Of a stretch of 17,667 nucleotides of DNA, positions 7,187 through 12,530 are shown one piece after another. Made by a program: the position numbers and the translations under genes. Below the pieces are notes generated by a model. The model worked only from the letters and a program-made list of their open reading frames with translations, was not told where the DNA came from and made no database searches. The stretch covers positions 1-17,667 of the forward strand of contig CAKUAV010000051.1 of NCBI GenBank assembly GCA_934636425.1, in the 5' to 3' direction. The DNA is from an uncultured Clostridia bacterium. Its GTDB lineage: Bacteria; Bacillota; Clostridia; Christensenellales; Aristaeellaceae. How positions within the stretch are numbered: the first letter of the stretch is position 1; the number at the start of each line of letters is the position of its first letter.

Positions 7187-7549
7187 ATGAGGAGAATGAA
7201 GAGCGCGGCGGCGCTTTTGCTGATTGCGCTGACTGCGCTTATGCTGGCCGGCTGCGCCGTGACGGAGGACAGAGCGGGCGTGTATGTGCACCTTGACGTT
7301 GAAAATGTGAGCACAATCGGCTTTCAGGGCGCGAATCGCAGCGGCGCTGTGGGACATGCCGACGGCAGCGCGCTGACAAAGGGAACGATCAAGCTGGATT
7401 TTGACATAAACAGCGGCGAGACGTTCACGCTCACGGCCAAGGATGCGGCGGGCAATGAGACGGCGCAGGGCGCGTTTACCTATGCGGGCGGCGCGATGAC
7501 GGTCGTGCTGAGCGAGGACGGCTTTGCGCTGAAGGACGCGGCTCAATGA
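7187..7549 (+). CDS. Small predicted lipoprotein
   Basis: A 120-residue protein with a positively charged N terminus (MRRMK), a hydrophobic stretch and a lipobox LAGC at 20-23, so C23 should be lipidated and the rest anchored outside the membrane. The mature part is hydrophilic and likely beta-rich, with segments such as GTIKLDFDINSGETFTLTAKD suggesting a small beta-sandwich. No family was recognised. ATG 7187 is used because AAAGGAG lies at 7167-7173; ATG 7196 is an alternative, and the open frame also extends back to 7151. It probably forms an operon with the hypothetical gene before it, and a strong terminator follows. Confidence 0.75.
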   Translation: MRRMKSAAALLLIALTALMLAGCAVTEDRAGVYVHLDVENVSTIGFQGANRSGAVGHADGSALTKGTIKLDFDINSGETFTLTAKDAAGNETAQGAFTYAGGAMTVVLSEDGFALKDAAQ

Positions 7550-7562
7550 CAGAAAAAGCCAT

Positions 7563-7595
7563 GCGTCGGGGAGACGATCCCCGGCGCGTTTTTTT
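7563..7595 (+). terminator. Intrinsic terminator after the lipoprotein gene
   Basis: GCGTCGGGG (7563-7571) pairs with CCCCGGCGC (7579-7587, one T-G pair) around a 7-base loop, followed by seven T residues. Confidence 0.93.
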
Positions 7596-7615
7596 CGCGT
7601 GCGAAAAAGCAGCAT

Positions 7616-7644
7616 TTGACAAAGCCGCGCCGCGATGGTACAAT
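7616..7644 (+). promoter_or_regulatory. Sigma-A promoter of the CmpB-like operon
   Basis: TTGACA (7616-7621) and TACAAT (7639-7644) with a 17-base spacer. It lies just after the lipoprotein terminator and 48 bases before the GTG start of the next gene. Confidence 0.88.
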
Positions 7645-7691
7645 AGGCGTGAGTCAATAGAGAAGTCCATACGGGAGGGGAGCTGAACACC

Positions 7692-8492
7692 GTGGCGTAC
7701 AGCCTTGGCGACTGGGTGCTTTTGTTCTATATCTATTGCTTTATCGGATGGTGCTTCGAGACGACGTTCGTGTCGATCTGCAAGCGCCGTTTCGTCAACC
7801 GCGGCTTTCTCTTTGGGCCGATGCTGCCGATCTACGGCTTCGGCGCGCTGACGATTCTCGTTTCGACAATGCCTTTCCGCGCGCGCTGGTGGCTGGTCGG
7901 TCTGGCCGGCATGGCGGCGGCGACGCTGCTCGAATATGTCACCGGCGTGGTCATGGAGGCGCTCTTCAAGGTGCGCTACTGGGACTACAGCCACAAGCGC
8001 TTCAACTTTCAGGGGCACATCTGCCTGACGTCCTCTCTGGCGTGGGGCGGCATGAGCGTGCTGCTGGTGTACTACATCAACCAGCCGATCGAGAAGCTGA
8101 TCGGCATGATCGATCCGCAGATCTGCCAGATCATCGTCTTTGCGGTCACTGTGCTCTTTACAGTCGATCTGACGCACGCCGTCACGACGGCCATCGATCT
8201 TAAAAAGCTGCTCGCCCGCGTGGACGTGATGCGCGAGGAGGTGCGCAAGCTGCAAAAGCGCATTGAGAGCCTTGAAATGTCGGCGAAGGAGGCCAAGGAT
8301 CAGCGTCTGGCTCAGCTGACCGACGAGGTCAGCGCGCTGCGCGACAGACAGCGCATGATGGGCGATATGCTGGCCGAGCGCTTTGACGCGGCCAAGCGCA
8401 GCCTGCTCAGCCGAAATCCCTCGGCGCTCTCGAAGCGCTACAAGGAAGCGCTCGACAAGATCCACGAGTGGCAGGAAGCGCGCCGCTCCTGA
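7692..8492 (+). CDS. CmpB-type putative ABC transporter permease with coiled-coil tail
   Basis: A 266-residue membrane protein of the family labelled putative ABC transporter permease (ABC_trans_CmpB, formerly DUF1113). Family motifs are FIGWCFET (17-24), NRGFLFGP (36-43) with PIYGFGAL after it, and WDYSHKRFNFQGHICL (97-112). About five hydrophobic segments occupy residues 7-165. Residues 168-235 form a charged, heptad-like coiled coil, and the C terminus is basic. The ABC label is by annotation tradition; no ATPase is nearby and transport is unproven. The start is a GTG preceded by GGGAGGGG at about ten bases. Likely first gene of an operon with the SGNH hydrolase 37 bases later. Confidence 0.82.
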   Translation: MAYSLGDWVLLFYIYCFIGWCFETTFVSICKRRFVNRGFLFGPMLPIYGFGALTILVSTMPFRARWWLVGLAGMAAATLLEYVTGVVMEALFKVRYWDYSHKRFNFQGHICLTSSLAWGGMSVLLVYYINQPIEKLIGMIDPQICQIIVFAVTVLFTVDLTHAVTTAIDLKKLLARVDVMREEVRKLQKRIESLEMSAKEAKDQRLAQLTDEVSALRDRQRMMGDMLAERFDAAKRSLLSRNPSALSKRYKEALDKIHEWQEARRS

Positions 8493-8529
8493 TACAGTGT
8501 TCAATCTGCCTTGAAGGGGAGGACATATC

Positions 8530-9261
8530 ATGATGAAGGTGACAGGGAAGATGGCTGCGCGCTGCCGTGATTTGAGAGCGCACAGGCCCGCTGTGATCGT
8601 CTGTCTGGGCGACAGCGTGACGCACGGCTGCTTTGAGATGACCACGCTGCCCGACGGCCGCTGGGAAACCACGTTCCGCCCGCAGGAGGGCTATGCCGCG
8701 CGGCTTCAGAGAAGGCTCAATGCGCTCTATCCGGCGGCTGCGCCCTGTGTGATGGACGCGGGCATATCGGGAGACAGCGCCAAAGGCGGCCTTGAGCGGC
8801 TCGAGCGGGACGTGCTGAGCCTGAACCCCGATCTGGTGATCGTCAATTTTGGACTGAACGATTCCGGAAATGACGATGTGGAGGGCGGCCTGAAGGCGTA
8901 TGCGGTCAACATGGCGGCGATATTCGACCGGGTGCTGGCGGCCGGCGCGGAGTGCATGCTCTTAACGCCCAACCGTATGTGCGCCTATGTGCCGGCGAGC
9001 ATACACATCGAGGAGCTGCGCGCCATCGCGAAGAAATGCACGCACACGCAGAACGACGGCATTCTCACGCGCTATGTGGAGGCGGCAAAGGCGCAGGCGC
9101 AGGCGCGGAATATGCCGGTGGCCGACGCGTACGCGAAGTGGCAGGCGATGGACAGATGCGGCGTAGACACCACGGCGCTGCTGGCCAACGACATCAACCA
9201 CCCCGTTGCCGATATGCACGAGCTGTTTGTTGAAGCGATACTCGATAAACTGTTTGAATGA
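8530..9261 (+). CDS. SGNH/GDSL-family hydrolase
   Basis: Predicted serine esterase or lipase-like hydrolase of 243 residues. The four family blocks are present: GDSVTHG with Ser29, GISGDS with Gly81, FGLNDSG with Asn110, and DINHP with Asp221 and His224, giving a full Ser-Asp-His triad and oxyanion hole. No signal peptide is visible, so action is probably inside the cell. Likely substrates are acetyl or acyl esters of carbohydrates, but the sequence does not decide this. AGGGGAGG precedes ATG 8530; a second ATG follows at 8533. It is coupled to the next gene by an overlapping ATGA if that gene starts at 9258. Confidence 0.88.
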   Translation: MMKVTGKMAARCRDLRAHRPAVIVCLGDSVTHGCFEMTTLPDGRWETTFRPQEGYAARLQRRLNALYPAAAPCVMDAGISGDSAKGGLERLERDVLSLNPDLVIVNFGLNDSGNDDVEGGLKAYAVNMAAIFDRVLAAGAECMLLTPNRMCAYVPASIHIEELRAIAKKCTHTQNDGILTRYVEAAKAQAQARNMPVADAYAKWQAMDRCGVDTTALLANDINHPVADMHELFVEAILDKLFE

Positions 9262-9713
9262 GGGGCGCTATGGACAGGCGTGTTTTTCCGATCAGGACGT
9301 ATGTGACGCTGACCTGGCAGGTGCTCGCCTTCAGCATGGCGGCGACGCTTCTGCTGGATCGCTTTATTGAGAGCCGGCTGATCTGGGCGCTGCCGGCGAT
9401 TGTGCTGGTGCTGTCGCTGCCCTACATTGTGCGCGTGGCGGAGATCATAGGCGATCGATCGAAGAATCGCCGCTGCGAGCGTACGATGTGTCTTGTGGAC
9501 GTCAGCCGCGAGTTTGCCGTTGCGATACACAGCCATCGCGGCATGATGCACTGGACGCTGATATTCGAGGACGAGGCGGACGGCAGTCTGCACTCGCTCA
9601 CAGCCGCCGCGACGCAGAAGGATGCGCGCGCCATGTGGCGTGAAGGCGCGCTCTATCGCGTCGCATGGCTGGACAAATCGCGCGTGATTCTCGAGATGGA
9701 ATCGGCGCGCTGA
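9258..9713 (+). CDS. Hypothetical membrane protein with two N-terminal helices
   Basis: Function unknown; no family recognised. A 151-residue protein with two hydrophobic helices (about 17-34 and 41-60) and a soluble region (65-151) rich in alternating hydrophobic residues, likely a small beta-fold such as a barrel or PH-like domain facing the cytoplasm. ATG 9258 overlaps the hydrolase stop, suggesting translational coupling; ATG 9270, after GAGGGG with tight spacing, is an equally possible start. It lies in the apparent CmpB-SGNH operon. A long hairpin follows the stop. Confidence 0.65.
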   Translation: MRGAMDRRVFPIRTYVTLTWQVLAFSMAATLLLDRFIESRLIWALPAIVLVLSLPYIVRVAEIIGDRSKNRRCERTMCLVDVSREFAVAIHSHRGMMHWTLIFEDEADGSLHSLTAAATQKDARAMWREGALYRVAWLDKSRVILEMESAR

Positions 9714-9720
9714 CACGCAC

Positions 9721-9749
9721 ATCCCCTTGCCTCTGGCGGGCGAGGGGAT
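9721..9749 (+). terminator. Long hairpin between the membrane protein and DUF4317 genes
   Basis: ATCCCCTTGCC (9721-9731) pairs with GGCGAGGGGAT (9739-9749) over 11 pairs with one T-G, around a 7-base loop. The bases that follow (TGTCATTC) lack a good T-run, so it may be a weak terminator or a processing/stability element rather than a full stop. Confidence 0.5.
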
Positions 9750-9775
9750 TGTCATTCATCATAAAGGAGTATATC

Positions 9776-10930
9776 ATGACCAGAAAAGAAATTGCCGAAA
9801 TTCGCAAGCGCTTCAATCCCGAGCGCAACAATGTGACCGTGATTCGCGGCTGCTATGTCAATCAGGACGGCGAGATCATATCCGAATTCGCCGCCTCGCC
9901 GCTGGCCATGCCGGAGGAGGAGGCCGACAAGTATCTGTCGATCTTCAAAAAGACGCTCTCCGGCATACCGGACAAGAACCTCGTGGATATGTCCTTTACG
10001 ACCGAGCAGGTGCGGGAGGGCGCGGAGCACGCGCTGCTGATGAAGCTGCGCGATTCGGCGCTGACCGACGACGAGGCGGTGGAGGAGTTCTTCAGCCACA
10101 TCATCGAGACGTTCAAATTCGAGGACAACTATCTGATACTGCTCATGCACGACGCGTACGACGTGCCGGCCTTCACGCTGGACGATCAGCCGTCCGACTC
10201 GGGCGCGGACGTGTTCCATTATCTGATCTGCTCGATCTGTCCGGTGCGTCTGAGCAAGCCGGCGCTGCGCTATTGCGCCAGCGAGAACGAATTCCACACC
10301 CGCGCGCTGGACTACATCGTCAATATGCCGGAAACCGGTTTCATGTTCCCGACGTTCGACGAGCGCAAGACCAACATCTACAACGCGCTGCTCTATCTGC
10401 GCGATCCGGCAAAGACCTACGACGACATGACCGGCGCGCTGTTCAATGCCGAAAGGCCGATTCCCGCCGCCGAGCAGAAGGAGACCTTCCGCGAGCTCCT
10501 CGAGGATTCGCTGGGCGAGGAGTGCTCGCTCGACGTGGTGCAGGCGGTTCACGAGCAGCTCAGCGAGAAGATTCGCGAGCAGCAGGCCGACAAGGAGGCC
10601 GAGCCGCTGAAGGTGACGCGCAACGAAATGCGCAATATGCTGGTCGACTGCGGCGTTTCGGGCGAGAAGGTGGACGCGTTCACGGCGCAGTACGACGAAA
10701 AGATCGGCGCGGGCGTTGATTTAAGCCCCGTGAACATCGTCGAGCCGAAAAAGTTCAGCGTCAAAACGCCGGACGTGGTCATCAGCGTCGATCCCGAGCG
10801 CGCCGATCTGCTCGAAACGCGCATCATCGACGGCGTGCGCTACATCCTCGTCCGCGCCGAAGAGGGCGTCGAGGTCAACGGCGTCGCCATCAACATCAGC
10901 GCCCAGGACGGCCAAACCTGCCCCTTCTAG
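9776..10930 (+). CDS. DUF4317 domain protein
   Basis: A 384-residue soluble protein of the DUF4317 family, common in Clostridia and of unknown function. The N terminus MTRKEIAEIRKRF followed by IRGCYVNQDGEIISEF is typical. No catalytic motif, signal peptide or membrane segment is seen; the C-terminal third is acidic and helical before a short beta-rich end. ATG 9776 is chosen because AAAGGAG lies at 9763-9769 and the family starts here, although the frame is open back to 9665. No clear promoter was found between the preceding hairpin and the start, so partial read-through from the upstream operon is possible. Confidence 0.88.
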   Translation: MTRKEIAEIRKRFNPERNNVTVIRGCYVNQDGEIISEFAASPLAMPEEEADKYLSIFKKTLSGIPDKNLVDMSFTTEQVREGAEHALLMKLRDSALTDDEAVEEFFSHIIETFKFEDNYLILLMHDAYDVPAFTLDDQPSDSGADVFHYLICSICPVRLSKPALRYCASENEFHTRALDYIVNMPETGFMFPTFDERKTNIYNALLYLRDPAKTYDDMTGALFNAERPIPAAEQKETFRELLEDSLGEECSLDVVQAVHEQLSEKIREQQADKEAEPLKVTRNEMRNMLVDCGVSGEKVDAFTAQYDEKIGAGVDLSPVNIVEPKKFSVKTPDVVISVDPERADLLETRIIDGVRYILVRAEEGVEVNGVAINISAQDGQTCPF

Positions 10931-11011
10931 CCGCAGTGCGGCATCCACACCGCTTCGCGCACGCAACCCGGCGGCTGTGCCGCTTCCACACCGCTTCGCG
11001 CACGCAACCCG
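10930..11011. repeat. 41-bp tandem doublet, each unit led by a short hairpin
   Basis: Two 41-base units (10930-10970 and 10971-11011) share the exact 27 bases from TCCACACCGCTTCGCG to CAACCCG. The first 13 bases of each differ but stay self-complementary: GCCGC with GCGGC in the first, GCGGC with GCCGC in the second. A further imperfect hairpin (11012-11041) follows. The doublet starts on the last base of the DUF4317 stop codon. Confidence 0.85.
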
Positions 11012-11082
11012 ACTCTTCGCCGCTTGGGGGGCGGCTTGAGTCTGGACGATAGAGCAAGTTGATATGATCGATATACAGCCCG

Positions 11083-11119
11083 ACCTGACCGGCCATAAAT
11101 TGGAGCCGGTCAGGTTTTT
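11083..11119 (+). terminator. Strong intrinsic terminator downstream of DUF4317
   Basis: ACCTGACCGGC (11083-11093) pairs perfectly with GCCGGTCAGGT (11105-11115) around an 11-base loop, followed by further T. It ends the (+) transcript about 150 bases after the stop. Its 3' arm is also the first bases of the 140-bp repeat array. Confidence 0.92.
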
Positions 11120-11840
11120 CCGTCTACCCGAGTCACGGCGGGGCGTGTGCGCTGGCTGAGTGTGAGCGCGCATTGCAATGCCGGATGAATGAGCAAGGTT
11201 GCGCCTGCTCGCGAACGCCATAAAAAAGCGCCTGTTCATCAGCGCCGGACGGGTCTTTCCCTCTGCCCGAGTCACGGCGGGGCGTGTGCGCTGGCTGAGT
11301 GTGAGCGCGCATTGCAATGACCGGCTGAATGAGCAAGGCTGCGCCTGTTCGCGAACGCCATAAAAAAGCGCCTGTTCATCAGCGCCGGACGGGTCTTTCC
11401 GTATACCCGCGTGACGGCGGGGCGTATGTGCGCTGGTTCAGTCGCAGCGCGTATTGCAATGCCGGATGAATGAGCAAGGCTGTGCCTGCTCGCGAACGCC
11501 GTGGAAAAGGCTTGCTTATCAGCGCCGGTCAGGTTTCGCCGTCTTCCTGAGTGTTGCGGGGCGCGTGTGCGTTGGTTCAGTGTGAGCGCGCATTGCAATG
11601 CCGGATGAATGAGTGAAGCTGCGCCTGCTCGCGAACGTCGTGGAAAAGGCTTGCTTATCAGCGTCGGACGGGTCTTTCCGTGTGACTGAGTGCTGCGGGG
11701 CGTATGTGCGCTGGTTCGGTGTGAGCGCGCATTGCAATGCCCGGCTGAATGAGCAAAGCTGTGCCTGCTCGCGAACGCCGTAGAAATGGCTTGCTTATCA
11801 GCGTCGGACGGGTCTTTCCGTGTGACTGAGTGCTGCGGAG
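11103..11840. repeat. 139-140-bp tandem repeat array, five full units and one partial
   Basis: Units begin at 11103, 11242, 11382, 11522, 11661 and 11801 (spacings 139, 140, 140, 139, 140); the sixth stops after about 38-40 bases. Most-conserved parts are a 12-base palindrome GCATTGCAATGC, TGAATGAG, and CTCGCGAACG. Neighbouring units share private variants (units 1-2 end in AAAAAAGCGCCTGTTCATCA; units 3-5 in GGCTTGCTTATCA), a mark of local duplication. The period is not a multiple of three, and the translated repeat changes frame between units, so it is not a protein repeat. It lies between the convergent DUF4317 and SIS genes. Confidence 0.95.
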
Positions 11841-11890
11841 AGCGCGCACAGCCGAATGTTCCGCGCCGTTCGCAATGCGCAAAATCGCAT

Positions 11891-11939
11891 AAAAAGCCCG
11901 CGCTTCCGTTCGCGGTTTCTGAACGGGAACGCGGGCTTT
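11891..11939 (-). terminator. Intrinsic terminator after the SIS isomerase gene
   Basis: On the minus strand AAAGCCCGCGTTCCCGTTC pairs almost fully with GAACGGAAGCGCGGGCTTT around a 9-base loop and is followed by T residues. It begins seven bases after the stop. The A-run on the other side may make it work in both directions. Confidence 0.93.
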
Positions 11940-11945
11940 GCCGTA

Positions 11946-12512
11946 TTATTCGGTGAACAGCGCGTCCTCAACGCGCAGGCACAGCCGGTGATAGAACATC
12001 AGGTGATCCTCCTGCACGAGGTAGGTTTCCCTCTCGCGCGATTTGAGCGTCACGTCGCACAGGCTTTCCAGCGCGCCGCCGCCGCAGCCGGTCATGCCGA
12101 TTGTGGTCAGTCCCAGCGCCCTGGCCGCCTTCACGGCCATGGCGACGTTCTTCGCGTTGCCGGAGGTCGAAATGCCGATCAGCACGTCGCCGGGGCGGCC
12201 GTAGGCCATGACCTGCTGCGCGTAGACCAGCTCGCCGCCCAGATCGTTGCTGACCGCCGAAATCAGCGCGCAGTTGGCGGTCAGGTCGATGGCGGGCAGT
12301 CCCATTTGCAGCATGTCCGTGCCGATGGCCTTTTGCAGCGCCTCGGGCAGCGGCCGCTTTTTGCAGAAGCCCTTGACCAGCTCGCCGGTGATGTGCGCGC
12401 AGTCGGCGCTCGAGCCGCCGTTGCCGCACAACAGCAGCTTGCCGCCCGCTTTGAAGCAGTCGATCAGCAGGCCGGCCACCTGCTCGAACGTCGTATCCTT
12501 GAGATCAGTCAT
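11946..12512 (-). CDS. SIS-domain phosphosugar isomerase, GmhA (phosphoheptose isomerase) type
   Basis: A 188-residue single SIS-domain protein. LLCGNGGSSADCAH (27-40) is the phosphosugar-binding loop, STSGNAKNV (116-124) the second one. Residues matching the E. coli GmhA catalytic pair are kept: E44 (in HITGELVKGF) and H170 (in VQEDH). Known GmhA converts sedoheptulose-7-phosphate to heptose-7-phosphate for cell-surface heptose. The rest of that pathway (gmhB, hldE-like) is not in this window, and the gene sits 18 bases behind a beta-mannosidase, so it may act on another phosphosugar. AAGGAAGGA precedes ATG 12512. Probably cytoplasmic and tetrameric, as for the family. Confidence 0.85.
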   Translation of the reverse strand: MTDLKDTTFEQVAGLLIDCFKAGGKLLLCGNGGSSADCAHITGELVKGFCKKRPLPEALQKAIGTDMLQMGLPAIDLTANCALISAVSNDLGGELVYAQQVMAYGRPGDVLIGISTSGNAKNVAMAVKAARALGLTTIGMTGCGGGALESLCDVTLKSRERETYLVQEDHLMFYHRLCLRVEDALFTE

Positions 12513-12530
12513 GCGTATATCCTTCCTTCG

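Noticed and set aside
10721..11882. Chain of minus-strand open frames in the 140-bp array
   Set aside because: The same DNA is read in different frames in successive units and no ribosome sites precede the starts, so they are not repeat proteins.
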